Assembly: GCF_025370935.1 (NCBI RefSeq) | Contig: NC_133491.1 | Coordinates: 11,966,858-12,030,857, forward strand | DNA: 64,000 nt | DNA from: Choristoneura fumiferana | Lineage: Eukaryota > Arthropoda > Insecta > Lepidoptera > Tortricidae | Direction of reading: 5' to 3' | Shown here: positions 9,548 to 19,009 of the stretch, piece after piece | Position numbering within the stretch: the stretch's first letter is position 1 | Layout: each line of letters starts with the position of its first letter | Program-made: the position numbers and the translations under genes | The notes under the pieces: generated by a model | Seen by the model: the letters and a program-made list of their open reading frames with translations, nothing else | Told to the model about the DNA's origin: nothing | The model's database searches: none

Positions 9548-11038
9548 TTAGTGACACATAGCAGTAACTTGACTAACAAATTCTTCGATACCATTTTCAT
9601 CTATCTCATTTTTCTTGCCTCTGCTTACAAAGTACGGATCATTCTGCAACTGAGCCGCCAATTTCTTTAAAATATTTCTTCTGTCCCTATCGTTCTCATT
9701 TATCTCTCTTTTCACGTTGGTATTTTCATTTTTCATTTGCATTAATTTAATAGTTGCACAAATGAGTTCTTTAGCCTTAAGGAGTTCCTCATGCGTTGAA
9801 TTAACAACTGGATTATCAGATATATCTTTTTTGCCTCGTGCAATATAATAAGGATCATTTCGTACAGACTTTACAATTTCTTCGATTGCACCACGCCGTC
9901 CTCTCGCTGTTTTAAGCCAATTTTTTTTCTTGCCTCTAGAAATGAAAAATGGATCAAGTTCTGCAGAAGCACGACTGCTTCTGTCCACAAGAATATAATG
10001 AGGCTCATCAGCATATATTCTGTCATCCATAATCGTACTGGAAACTGACGGTGCCGCATTTAGTTCAAAAGCACTTTTAAATGGAACAAACGTATTTGAA
10101 CTTTTAATTCTGGAACCATCGAAAAGATGTTTCAATTGACTATCTCGTCCTCTGTTTGTCCAAAACGGTCTACTTTCATCCCCACCATTACTCTTTTTGA
10201 GTCTTGAAAGGCTATTTATATCGCTTTCTACCTTACTGATTGCCTCAATGATAGATTCCTTTAAATCTTCCTTGCGCCTTCCTCTGTTTCCCCAAAATAG
10301 TTCAGAGGTATCATCATCTTTCTTGCCACGGTTACCCCAAAAAGGATCTTCATCGTGTCTCCTGCCTCGATTCCCCCAGAAAGGTTCATCCTCTTCACGC
10401 CTCCCTCGAGCCCCCCAAAAAGGGTCGTCGTCCCGTCTACCCCGGTTTCCCCAAAATGGCTGGTCACTTTCCCTGCGACCTCTACTTCCCCAAAATGGAT
10501 CTTCGTCCTGTCTCCTGCCCCTGCTACTCCAGAAAGGTCCAGCTATGTCATTGTCATCTAGGATTTCTTCAGAATTACGCCTTCCTCGAGCGCCCCAAAA
10601 AGGAGCAGTGTCTTCCCGTCTATCCTTCAAGTTTGGATAGTCACTCAGCTTTTGCGCTGTTCTAAAATTATAGTAATCATTATTGGCAGAAAAAATATCA
10701 GCGTAAGGTGAATCAGCTGTCTCTTCCGAGGAACGCCTCCCTCTGTTTCCCCAGAATGGTGGATCGTTTTTCATTTTATTATCCAATATAAGAAATTTCC
10801 TGTTTTCTTCCATGCCAAGATCGTTTTTAATTAAATCTTTGTAACTAGCTTGTCTCTTCCCTCTGTTAGCCCAAAACTGGTTGGAATCATCATCGTAGGT
10901 AGATGATCTTTTGATGCGCTCGCTATCTTTTCCTTTGTGGATGACTTTTGTTAATTTTGTCTTGTTACCATCACCAAAAGCGACGTTGGTCGACAAAATT
11001 AACAAGAGAATAGTAAAAACGTATACTCGTTTACGCAT
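9548..11038 (-). CDS. NTL: Natalisin neuropeptide precursor (496 aa, 14 peptide copies)
   Basis: Natalisins are tachykinin-like insect peptides with an FxxxR-amide C-terminus, linked to mating behaviour and fecundity. The protein opens with a signal peptide (MRKRVYVFTILLLILSTNVA, cleavage likely near residue 22). Eleven FWxxR-G copies start at F55, F95, F147, F169, F182, F195, F207, F220, F233, F248 and F292. Three variants end the series: FFISR (364), YYIAR (397) and YFVSR (469). The G after each R is the amide donor, and RR, KR or KK follows in 13 of 14. The copy at 292 is followed by RD, so its processing is doubtful. Spacers are short and acidic in the dense array 169-252, which is the usual way to balance the basic sites. 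A WLKTARGRR stretch at 374 may be a decayed copy. The start is the only Met before the signal peptide, and a splice acceptor lies 11 bases upstream, so the CDS is a single exon. Confidence 0.95.
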   Translation of the reverse strand: MRKRVYVFTILLLILSTNVAFGDGNKTKLTKVIHKGKDSERIKRSSTYDDDSNQFWANRGKRQASYKDLIKNDLGMEENRKFLILDNKMKNDPPFWGNRGRRSSEETADSPYADIFSANNDYYNFRTAQKLSDYPNLKDRREDTAPFWGARGRRNSEEILDDNDIAGPFWSSRGRRQDEDPFWGSRGRRESDQPFWGNRGRRDDDPFWGARGRREEDEPFWGNRGRRHDEDPFWGNRGKKDDDTSELFWGNRGRRKEDLKESIIEAISKVESDINSLSRLKKSNGGDESRPFWTNRGRDSQLKHLFDGSRIKSSNTFVPFKSAFELNAAPSVSSTIMDDRIYADEPHYILVDRSSRASAELDPFFISRGKKKNWLKTARGRRGAIEEIVKSVRNDPYYIARGKKDISDNPVVNSTHEELLKAKELICATIKLMQMKNENTNVKREINENDRDRRNILKKLAAQLQNDPYFVSRGKKNEIDENGIEEFVSQVTAMCH

Positions 11039-11065
11039 TTTGTTAGTAGCTGAAACAAAAAAAAA
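11039..11065 (-). other. 5' UTR end and splice acceptor just upstream of the natalisin ATG
   Basis: Read on the minus strand, a pyrimidine tract (CTTTTTTTTTTGTTTCAG) ends at 11050 and is followed by CTACTAACAAA and the ATG. This predicts a 5' UTR intron whose upstream non-coding exon lies to the right; I could not place that exon. Confidence 0.6.
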
Positions 11066-11998
11066 AGATTACTTAGAATACAAATTCTCAAAGTTCTTTT
11101 AATTTTGGAAGTCTTTTAACCTCCTGACCTGATACCGGGCGTCAAATGTTTAATGCCAGAATTTTAAACTTAATGACAATCAAAAAAAGTTGACATTTGA
11201 TTGGACATTATGTGCAAAATTTTGTACGCGGGGACTTAGGAGGCTATAGGATAGCTCACAAAAGTGCATTTAAGAGAGTAAGCTAAAAAAATCAAGAACG
11301 TAATCAATACACTTTACACAGGTGGAATCTGCTCTATTATTAATGAAATGGCCAAGAACTACGAAGTGCAGGTAAAGAAGAAATTTGACCTGAAAAAAAT
11401 AATAAGCTGCTTTCTGGCCACAGCTGGTGAATAATGGTGATACAGATCTCTTATGGGCGAGGCTGACTAATTAAAGAAACTTGGCAGTAAGCAGTTTTTT
11501 TTTTCAAAACAAATTATATTGCCATAGGCGCCGGCAGGATTATTTTAAGGGTGCATTGCATCTTGTTATCTGCATATAGGGAGGTGCATTTATAATTTTA
11601 ATTTTCATTCTGTATCTAGTTAGTTATTTATTTTCTTTTACGCCCCTAGCGCACTCCCTTGCACCCCTCCACCTCGGCACCCATGAATATTAAGTAAAAG
11701 TAAAACTACAATAGTGTTCTTAACCTTTTCGACGCCAACGTCTGAAATAAACATACATCCATACTTCAATGCAAAAGCAACCTTCGTTAAATTGTGTTAA
11801 GGTTAATTTTAGACATTACAATATAGAAGCCTGGCGTATTGGGTGATGTCTTTTGTATTTGACGTGGCGGCGAAGTCAATCAAATGCCATAAGGTACATG
11901 ATCAAACAAAAAATTCAATCAAACAAAAAATTATGAAGATGAAGCCAGCTAAAAGTGCCGCGTGTTTTTCATCTTTGTCATTTGTTTGTTTGACAAAA
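11066..11998. other. No gene seen; AT-rich intergenic sequence
   Basis: About 11118-11245 has weakly matching ends (CCTCCTGACC and its near-reverse complement ACTTAGGAGG), like a worn copy of the small element at 34655-34769. 11915-11933 carries a duplicated AAACAAAAAATT. Nothing coding is supported. This region should contain the upstream exon and promoter of natalisin, which I could not locate. Confidence 0.5.
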
Positions 11999-12510
11999 GG
12001 AAAATCCGGCCAAGTGCGAATCGGATTCGCGCGCGAAGAGTTCTGTACCATCATCTACAAATACAACATTAGACATTAGACAAAAAACATGTTTGTTATA
12101 TTAGAGCCCCTCTTAAATAAATATTATTTTGATTTAATTATCCACCCATTTCCATTTGGGAATACAGGCGTGATGTTTGTGTGTGTGTGTGTGTGTGTGT
12201 GATTTAATTATTTACTTTGAAAGTGAATATACGACTAAATATTCTATTATTATATTTCAAACGTCCACCTGTTGCCGTGTTTATATCGAGCAAAAAACGG
12301 CAAAAAATTACGTTTGTTGTTTGGAGGCCCCTTAAATGTTTATTTTATTCTGTTTTTATAGCTCCCACCGTTGTACATAATCTGTGAAAATTCCATTTGT
12401 CTAACTATCACGGTTCATGAGGTACAGCCTGGTGACAGACGGACGGATGGACAGCGAAGCCTTAGTAATAGGGTTTCCGTTTTTGCCCTTGGAGTACGGA
12501 ATCCTAAAAA
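11999..12510 (+). repeat. Dispersed repeat family F (GGCCAAGTGCGA to GGTACGGAAYCC type)
   Basis: It begins GGCCAAGTGCGAATCGG and ends with the block CACGGTTCATGAGGTACAGC, CTGGTGACAGACGGACGG, then a CCGTTTTT...TACGGAATCC end. Related copies: 19010-19340 (reversed), 22930-23250 and 44935-45255. A (GT)n microsatellite is inside (12174-12201). Its class is not certain; the family is common in moth genomes as I recall them. Confidence 0.6.
12174..12201. repeat. (GT)n microsatellite
   Basis: About 12 TG dinucleotides in a row, embedded in the family F repeat. A likely polymorphic site. Confidence 0.85.
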
Positions 12511-12589
12511 TACCCGTCCAATATTTTCAAATAACCAGATAACCTAACTGATAGTAAAAAGAATCTACCTAATAATTTTTTACCCAATT

Positions 12590-13160
12590 TTTAACCGACT
12601 TCAAAACAAGGAGGTGGATATCAATTCGGTTGTATTTTTTTTATGTTTGTTACCTCAGAACTCCGTCATTTTATGAACCGATATGAAAAAAAAATTTTTT
12701 TCGTTCGCCTACTATTTCATTAGGTCCCATAAGAACCAAATCAGGATCTGATGATTGGATCCTAAGGAAATCGAGGGAAATCTTCAAATATTGTCAGGAC
12801 GCCTATGGTAATTTCGATATATTTAGTAGTAATTTGTGCATTTGCTCTTGAAAATCGTCATTTGATAAAGTGGAACTGATGGTGAAGACCACATTTGACT
12901 ACTACCAAGTATTTACTAAGACTAATAACAAGTACTTCACGGGTTGAATTTCAATTACTTTAACACAGTTGCTAAGCAATTTAAGTTCATCGTAATGCAA
13001 TGGTGAAACGGAACGGGTAATGAAGCACCAGGACTCCTCAATAATGAATGTCTCTGCATCGGAAAAAGCAATTTTTCGTAAAAGGTGACGAGCAGTTGAC
13101 ATTAAACTATTGTATCTTAGATCTATACACTAAAAAGCGTGAAAAAAAAATGGAACCGAC
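12590..13160. repeat. Dispersed repeat starting TTAACCGACTTCAAAACAAG
   Basis: This AT-rich block opens with TTTTTAACCGACTTCAAAAC and GGAGGTGGATATCAATTCGG and reaches another ACCGACT at 13156. This bracketed structure suggests one transposable unit of unknown class. There is no coding capacity. Confidence 0.5.
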
Positions 13161-13370
13161 TACAAAAACCCATTAAAATTATTTTCTACCAGTCTGAAGT
13201 CGGTGCCTCAGCGCGAGCGAGCAGGAGTGATTGAAGCCCAATATGCTCGTATAGTATGTGTAGTACTATGTAGGTGAGGTATACGACTATAGGTCCACTC
13301 CTGCTGGCTCGTGGTGAGGCACCGACTTCAGACTGATAGAAAATGATTTTCGTGGTTTTTGTGGTCGGTT
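13154..13370. repeat. Long inverted repeat (about 75-bp arms, 66-bp loop)
   Basis: Left arm 13154-13229 and right arm 13296-13370 are reverse complements at roughly 88% by eye. They share the identical core AGTCTGAAGTCGGTGCCTCA (13190-13209). It would form a strong hairpin if transcribed and behaves like a foldback/MITE. Confidence 0.75.
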
Positions 13371-14069
13371 AAATTTTTTGTTATATATATTTTTTTAACT
13401 ATCAGAATTAGAAATAAATATTGACCGAGGAAAGAGCCAGCCCTAGTCACCTGCGGAACAGACAAGCTTCTTTTTCTAAAAATGTAAAAGTCTATAGTGA
13501 AAATACTCACATGCCTTCACAAATTCGTCAAAAACGGAGGACCATAGTCACGTACGGCTCCTACCACTTCTTCTTTGCTTCTAAGAATCTGTGGGCTTTG
13601 TACGGCTTTTATAAAGGAAGCAAAAGTCCCAGGGGCTGTCACAACGGATTTCATTTGTTTTACTGTTTTCTAGTTTATTTCTCTAGAGGCAGTGTGACCG
13701 TTATTTGATTAAACATTTGTAATGTATACTGGACGGAGTAAAGTGGCTAAGAGTAGGCGGCTTTTGTTTTTAAGCTGATGGTTCCATTTTGTGTGGATTT
13801 TTATTAAACTATGCTTGAACTAATAGTACTTTATTGCCGAAGCTCGGAAAGTAGGGAAACGGCTAACGAGGTGGTTTGCAAGCCGAGCATAGCGAGGCTT
13901 GTAAAGGTATGAGTCAGACAATTTATATTTCCGACTTAGGAAACGATAAAAAAATGCAAAAAAACGATGCACAAATAGATACAATGAGAGTAATATAAAT
14001 AAGTACACGATGTAGATTACTGTTCGATGTTCTTTTGGTTTGCCTTCCATAGCATACATTTTGAGATTA
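13371..14069. other. No feature recognised
   Basis: Mixed AT-rich sequence. Short ORFs here lack codon bias, motifs and splice context. Confidence 0.4.
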
Positions 14070-14071
14070 TA

Positions 14072-14392
14072 CAGTGTGTTAAGGTAGCAAGGCTTTTTTT
14101 AGAGAGATTATAGTAACGTATTTGTGTAACTTAACCACGATATTAATTTTAATAAATAAACTAAAATTCAAAGTAAATTGAAAAGAAATTATCAAAGTAT
14201 CTGCCGGCTGTCATTTACACTTAATTGATCGATTTACTTTGCTGTAGGTACATTGCTGGCAATTATAATTTTGTAAGAAAGTTAACAAAGTCTGAATTTT
14301 AGTTTATTAATTAAATTAATGTCATGTTAAGTTACAGAAATACGTTACTTTAATCCCCACTAAAAAAAAGTCCGGCCGCCGGTAACACACTG
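14072..14392. mobile_element. Tc1/mariner-type MITE, 321 bp, TA target duplication
   Basis: The ends are CAGTGTGTTA and TAACACACTG, continuing as an imperfect terminal inverted repeat of about 32 bp (left CAAGGCTTTTTTTAG, right reversed CCGGACTTTTTTTAG). A TA dinucleotide sits directly outside both ends (14070-14071 and 14393-14394), the insertion signature of Tc1/mariner elements. The interior is AT-rich and non-coding, so it is non-autonomous. Confidence 0.8.
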
Positions 14393-14464
14393 TACTTCTC
14401 CCTTGATTTTGCAGAAATTCTAGTCTATTTCCTAGCCACTAGAATAATTACCTTAGGTCCGTGG

Positions 14465-14755
14465 GGGCCCATTGCAAAAAATCTTAAAGAATTGCCTAAA
14501 TGACTTTTTGATACCACAGGGGACAGAAGAGCTGGCAGTTTCCTCGCACAACGTTTCAGCATAGCTATACAGCGAGGAAATGCTGCCAGCATCTTTGGTT
14601 CCATGCCGCGGGGGGTTCCTTTTACCAATTTTTTCTAGGTTATAGTTTAGTTATTATGTTATTAGTTACTTTTATTTTACTTTTAGTTATAATTTTAACT
14701 TAGTTTAGTATATCATATATAATGAAGTTTGTATTCCTAAATAAATGATTAGCTA
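14465..14755 (+). pseudogene. 3' end of a non-LTR retrotransposon (ORF2 C-terminus and tail)
   Basis: In one plus-strand frame the stretch about 14516-14636 reads GDRRAGSFLAQRFSIAIQRG then NAASIFGSMPRGVPF and a stop. This matches a C-terminal motif I know from lepidopteran LINE proteins (RAGSxLxQRISxAIQRGNAASxxGTMP). An upstream stop breaks the frame, so it is dead. The tail is AT-rich with an AATAAA near 14742. The element is truncated at its 5' end. Confidence 0.65.
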
Positions 14756-14861
14756 CCCAAAAAATAATTACTGCGTCGGTCTGTGATTAAATGTATAATA
14801 AACCTGTACGGTTTACTGATCTACTGCTTACTGACGTACTGTCAGGCACAGGTTTCCTTTC

Positions 14862-15375
14862 AAAAGTGGTGGCCTAATGGTTTGACCTATGGCTTCTCAA
14901 GCATGGAGATTATGAATTCAAAAACGGGCCCGCATCTTCGTGTTTTTCGAAATTTACCACGAATTTAACAGTGAAGGAAAACATGGTACCCTGCACAATT
15001 TGCAAAGCAATTCAATGGATTCACTAATGTTTTTCAACCTAATTCATTTCGCAACTTTTCATTTCGCAACTGCTTAATATTTCTGAAACTGTGAATATTT
15101 CAGGATTTTTATAAAACTAATCTACCCTAACCTAAAAGTTCTACACGATGGCCCTGAAATAAATCCTGAAATATTTACAGTTTTAGAGTTTGCGAAATGA
15201 AAAGTTGCGAAATGAATCAGATTCCCAAACGTTAGTAGCGAAATGAACGGATACCAATTCAATGATTCCCAATCCGCACATAGCCCGCGTGGAAATTACG
15301 AGTACTGCTCAGGCCTTCTCATTCTGAGACGAGGCCTGTGCCCAGCAATGGGACGTATGTTTGAGTATTCAACTA
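14862..15375 (+). mobile_element. SINE family A, split by a nested insertion
   Basis: The 5' part (TGGTGGCCTAATGGTTTGAC to GCAATTCAATG, 14862-15017) and 3' part (TTCAATGATTCCCAATCCGC to CCCAGCAATGGGACG, 15255-15352) match the two halves of the intact copy at 20348-20668. The A-box (TGGCCTAATGG) is kept but the B-box region is worn. It is interrupted by the element at 15018-15254. Confidence 0.75.
15018..15254. mobile_element. Foldback element nested in the SINE, 237 bp
   Basis: Both flanks carry the same 10 bases CAATTCAATG (15008-15017 and 15255-15264), as a target duplication would. Inside, ATTCATTTCGCAACTTTTCA on the left is mirrored by TGAAAAGTTGCGAAATGAAT on the right. A second pair (GTGAATATTTCAGGATTT / AAATCCTGAAATATTTAC) extends the symmetry. 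Confidence 0.7.
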
Positions 15376-16384
15376 GATAAATACATATAGGCTAGGACAT
15401 GGTAATCTAAAATTTTTTAAGTGCACCCTTTCCACCACCGGCATTTTTTCCCATTCTGTCTAATTCCTCCCTGTGAAAAAGAATTAGCAGTACCGAGAGT
15501 GAATCCGCCCGAGTTAGCCATTCGCCTCGAGGCGGCTACTTGACGTGTGTCCGTCCGCCGTGATTACAGCCAGCGAGAGGGGACGACGGGGTGTATTGGA
15601 CAATAATAATTACCAATTCTTTTTTATACAAAGCTGAGACAAAAAATGAGTATCATAGAATAGTTACGAGTAACAGGCAACGGTACGCCGATTAATTTGT
15701 ACGTAGATGTACTCTTTCGCAGACTAACGTTTCGTAACTCAACCTTTAGTAGACCGTTTAGTTGGCTTATGAGTTAGTAACAACAAACCGACAAACTGCT
15801 CTGTAGTTTGGCACAACAAATGTAAATTAAAAATGTAACTCTTAGCAGAAATAATCTTTTCTATCTATCTATTAAAATAAATTTTTAGCCGATTAATCAC
15901 TTCACATGTTGAATGTTTGCTCGAACCACTTTTCGCTTTCGAATTTGTGCTTATTTTATATATTGAAGTCAAAACAAACCTAGTCGTGACGATAGCAGTT
16001 TGGTTCCGGCACTCGCCAGTCGCTGCCACGGCACGATCGCTTCGCTCGCTCGGGTCGTGAGTTGTTGGTCGCAATTCTACCTAACACTCCTCCTCGCTAA
16101 CGGTCGTCGTCGCACCTAACTACATTATGATGCCATGTGATAGCTCTGCTTAGCGTGTTTCGACGAACAGTTGTTCGGTTAACTAAAACAAGTAGGAAAC
16201 AAACAATCAATCAACCAAACGTAAATCTACATACCGCTACTCTTCCTACCGACTACTTGGCGAAACGAATAATGGGCGTAACGAAAGTATACCAAACGTT
16301 GCTCGTCCAAATGAAAAAAATCTGCCAATACTTAGATGTCTACGAAACGGAAATCTACGTAATTAAACTAAGCAAAACGACAGG
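15376..16384. other. No gene supported; locally CpG-rich segment near 15930-16115
   Basis: Around 15965-16112 the sequence is richer in GC and CpG than its surroundings (CACGGCACGATCGCTTCGCT and similar). It also has a 12-bp palindrome CGCCTCGAGGCG at 15522-15533. A promoter or 5' exon is possible, including one for a neighbouring gene, but no core promoter motif is convincing. Confidence 0.35.
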
Positions 16385-16620
16385 TCACCCCCACCGCTGG
16401 GCACAGGCTCCTTACAGAACGAGAGGGCTTAAGCTGTAGTTTCCGCGCGTACCCGGTGCGAATTGGAATTTACACACGTTTGACATTTTTTAGGCATCCT
16501 TACAATTATAAAAAAATAAATTTCGCCCATAAATTCTGAAAAACTTACAGGGGCCAACCAGGTTTGAATAAAATCGTCTGCTTGAGAGGTCATAGGTCAA
16601 TCTGCTGAGCTACCACATCT
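16385..16620 (-). mobile_element. SINE family A, reversed and worn
   Basis: It reads CACCGCTGGGCACAGGCTCC at its 3' end on the minus strand and GCTGAGCTACCACATC at the head. This is the reversed order of the 20348-20668 copy. The middle has diverged. Confidence 0.6.
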
Positions 16621-16639
16621 TACCTTAGGTAATTAATCC

Positions 16640-16862
16640 ATACTAATATTATAAATGCGAAAGTGTGTGTGTTTGTGTGTATGTTTGTCTGTCTTTCACG
16701 TCAAAATGGAGTGACGGATCTACGTGATTTTTGGTATAGAGATAGTTTATGGACCAGAGAGTGACATAGGCTACTTTTTATCCTGGAAAAACGCACAGTT
16801 CCCGAGGGCACAGCGCGCGATAACTGAATTCCACGCCGGCGTAGCCGCGGGCAAAAGCTAGT
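16640..16862 (+). mobile_element. Helitron-like non-autonomous element (Lep1-like)
   Basis: It starts CTAATATTATAAATGCGAAA with a GTGTGTTT-type microsatellite. It passes through GACATAGGCTACTTTTTATC and ends GCGGGCAAAAGCTAGT, the CTAGT end of this group. There are no terminal inverted repeats or target duplication, as expected. Related copies: 29704-29886, 31313-31551, 54697-54870, 56293-56512. The Lep1 name is from memory of lepidopteran Helitrons. Confidence 0.65.
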
Positions 16863-17158
16863 ATGATAATAACTTCACTTATGATGGGCTCTATTAAATT
16901 TGGAGTAAACCTAAATACCTCGCTCCAAATCTGAGGCGTTTCTGCGGCTTTTGGAGAATTTCATGAATCGATACAAAATTAATAATCCTTAGAGGGTCTT
17001 GCTAAGGGCTTTGCGTATAAAATTTCTTGCAACAAATTGTATCAAATTGTATGCGAGGTTGAGGTGATACTAAAATTTATTGAGCTTTAATAAATGTTTC
17101 TTACCAGTTGTACGTTACGGTAATTATATAGTCTGCATCTATTTATAGAAGTAATTTA

Positions 17159-17205
17159 AAAAAACATTGTATCATACTAACTTTAGTATAATACAATGTT
17201 TTTTT
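17159..17205. repeat. Near-perfect palindrome, 2-nt loop
   Basis: AAAAACATTGTATCATACTAA followed after CT by its reverse complement (one mismatch). The arms are about 21 bp and end in A and T runs. Confidence 0.8.
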
Positions 17206-17395
17206 TTCAAACGTCCTCGGAAATTTTCCCTTCTTCATTTGTAAGTAGGACACGGGAAGTGCTGAATTTTTGCTTTTTGGAACTAACCTTAACTAAGTGT
17301 AAAAAATATACCACTTGCATGTACATAATGTTAAACAATAAGCTCTTATAAAACATATAAATTTTTAACTTATATAACTGGCGCGTTTTTTAGTC

Positions 17396-17650
17396 CGGAC
17401 GATCGGATGGCCAAGTGGTTAGAGAATCTGACTACGAAGCTCAAGGCCTGGGTTCCATCCCCGGCTGGGGCAGATATTTGTATGAATAATACGAATGTTT
17501 GTTCTCGGGTCTTGGATGTTTAATATGTATTTAAGTATGTATTTATCTATTTAAGTATGTTTATCCGTTGCCTAGTATCCATAGTACAAGCTTTTGCTTA
17601 GTTTGGGACTAGGTCAATTGGTGTCGAGTGTCCCATGATATTTATGATAT
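17396..17650 (+). mobile_element. SINE family B (tRNA-headed)
   Basis: The head has an A-box (TGGCCAAGTGG) and a B-box-like GGTTCCATCCC, followed by CAGATATTTGTATGAATAA and a tail GGGACTAGGTCAATTGGTGT. It is the same family as 18091-18362. The tRNA-like head is degraded and is not a functional tRNA gene. Confidence 0.75.
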
Positions 17651-18059
17651 TTAAGTTAATTTTCTTGTTTTAGAAGTTTTTTTTAAATTTAGTTTTTAAA
17701 ATATCAGGTACCTACGTCATGTAAAAAACATTTTTATAAATAAATATTGTTTCGCATCTTCGTATCCTTTTTTCCCCAAACTGCTCACGCGAGCGCCCCT
17801 ATGTGTTTTCTGGTAATGGCATTGCCGTACGTACTTATATGTGTGGGTGGCATATGTAGCAACATAGTATATAAAACGTGGTATATCTTTAGCTTGGTTA
17901 TTGTAGCTTGAGGCACAGACTGGAAAGGTAGCAAAGGAAATACTGTGATATTTAATGTGTTGTAATCATTATGTTATGAAGTCTCTCAACTTTATTACTT
18001 CCGGGGTTTCGTAACAACAGAGAACAGAGATGGAAATACCATTACAACACCCGGAATGC
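17651..18059. other. No feature recognised
   Basis: AT-rich spacer with short spurious ORFs; nothing repeated within the window was noticed. Confidence 0.4.
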
Positions 18060-18488
18060 GTTTCCACCAAAGATGTGCGAGGATGTATCACGACCAGATG
18101 GCCTAGTGGTTAGCGAACCTGACTACGAAGCTTGAGGTCCCGGGTTCGATTCCCGTGTCGGGGCAGATATTTGTATGAAAAATACGAATGTTTGTTCTCG
18201 GGTCTTGGGTATTAAATATGTATTTAAGTATGTATCTATCTATATAATTATATTCATCCGTTGCTTAGTACCCATAACACAAGCTTTGCTAAGCTTACTT
18301 TGGGACTAGGTCAATTGGTGTGAATTGCCCCGTGATATTTATTTATTTATATTTATTTATGTATTGCGAATGTGTTTTTCATGAACCAATGTAAAAGCTT
18401 CATTTACCTATCCTCGCACAGCACATCTCTAGTGGAAACAGCTGAGCGAAGCGAGGCGAGGTAAATAAAGCGTTTCTATTGGTTAATG
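18060..18488. mobile_element. Foldback element(s) hosting a nested SINE
   Basis: GTTTCCACCAAAGATGTGCG (18060-18079, continuing AGGATG) is mirrored by the segment 18409-18439 (TATCCTCGCACAGC, then ACATCTCTAGTGGAAAC). A second inverted pair, 18380-18408 (ATGAACCAATG...TTTACC) and 18460-18488 (GGTAAATAAAG...TTGGTTAAT), lies around its right end. The SINE at 18091-18362 sits just inside the left arm, so it inserted later. Confidence 0.65.
18091..18362 (+). mobile_element. SINE family B, best-preserved copy
   Basis: Head GACCAGATGGCCTAGTGGTT with A-box, and a perfect RNA polymerase III B-box GGTTCGATTCC. The body is GATATTTGTATGAAAAATAC and the tail GGGACTAGGTCAATTGGTGT, ending in a TATTTATT microsatellite. 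Confidence 0.8.
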
Positions 18489-18845
18489 AAAAGCATTTTC
18501 CTAACAACACATCCTTGCACGGAAACGAAGCCTATCACGCTAAACGAAATGAATAATAATTACCGACCTCAAAGCTTCAGCCACATGCAAGCCATGGTCT
18601 CGAGTAGACTGAAGTGTATGATCACGTTTGCTGAGCAGTGCGACTCTTTCGAACTACCCACACTTGATTACGATTGGTATCGACACCCGTATAACGAATT
18701 ATCCTCATTTGATCGCGATTTTTTATCGTCACCCCATCACACCGACACACAGTCAGTCAAGGAGGACCTGGAGGACTGGACCCTCCAGGTCCTCCTCGCC
18801 GTATGCGGTGACAGCGATTCCGTAAATTGTCCTTGTCCGGGTTGA
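18486..18845 (+). CDS. Unidentified 119-aa ORF (weak)
   Basis: An ATG-to-stop frame with unbiased composition and no recognised domain. The segment from residue 40 to 100 (Asp/Tyr/His-rich, for example ELPTLDYDWYRHPYNELSSF) looks less random than other frames. However, its second half contains the perfect hairpin at 18760-18796, which suggests repeat-derived DNA. I would not annotate a gene without transcript support. Confidence 0.15.
   Translation: MKSIFLTTHPCTETKPITLNEMNNNYRPQSFSHMQAMVSSRLKCMITFAEQCDSFELPTLDYDWYRHPYNELSSFDRDFLSSPHHTDTQSVKEDLEDWTLQVLLAVCGDSDSVNCPCPG
18760..18796. repeat. Perfect 15-bp hairpin with 7-nt loop
   Basis: AGGAGGACCTGGAGG, loop ACTGGAC, then CCTCCAGGTCCTCCT. The stem is GC-rich and has no mismatch. 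Confidence 0.9.
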
Positions 18846-19009
18846 GGAAAGCTCGGATGTGGCTCGCAACCGAACTTGGTCCGGAAAATTCGATCACATG
18901 GAGCGCAATGAACTTTCATTCCGACGCTGACGTTTATTTTTATTTAATTTTCGGATTCCATGAAAATGAGATTATTTCCATCATCTAGGTTGAAATTTCT
19001 GTGGTTTTT

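Noticed and set aside
10197..10640. 147-aa plus-strand ORF with Pro/Ser repeats
   Set aside because: It is the antisense of the natalisin peptide array; its repeats mirror the coding repeats.
12174..12201. CRISPR-like or regulatory repeat
   Set aside because: A simple GT microsatellite inside a dispersed repeat.
16137..16439. 100-aa plus-strand ORF
   Set aside because: No domain, no splice context, and its 3' end runs into a reversed SINE.
17396..17470. tRNA gene
   Set aside because: A-box and B-box-like elements are present, but the cloverleaf is degraded and the sequence continues into a SINE body repeated at 18091.
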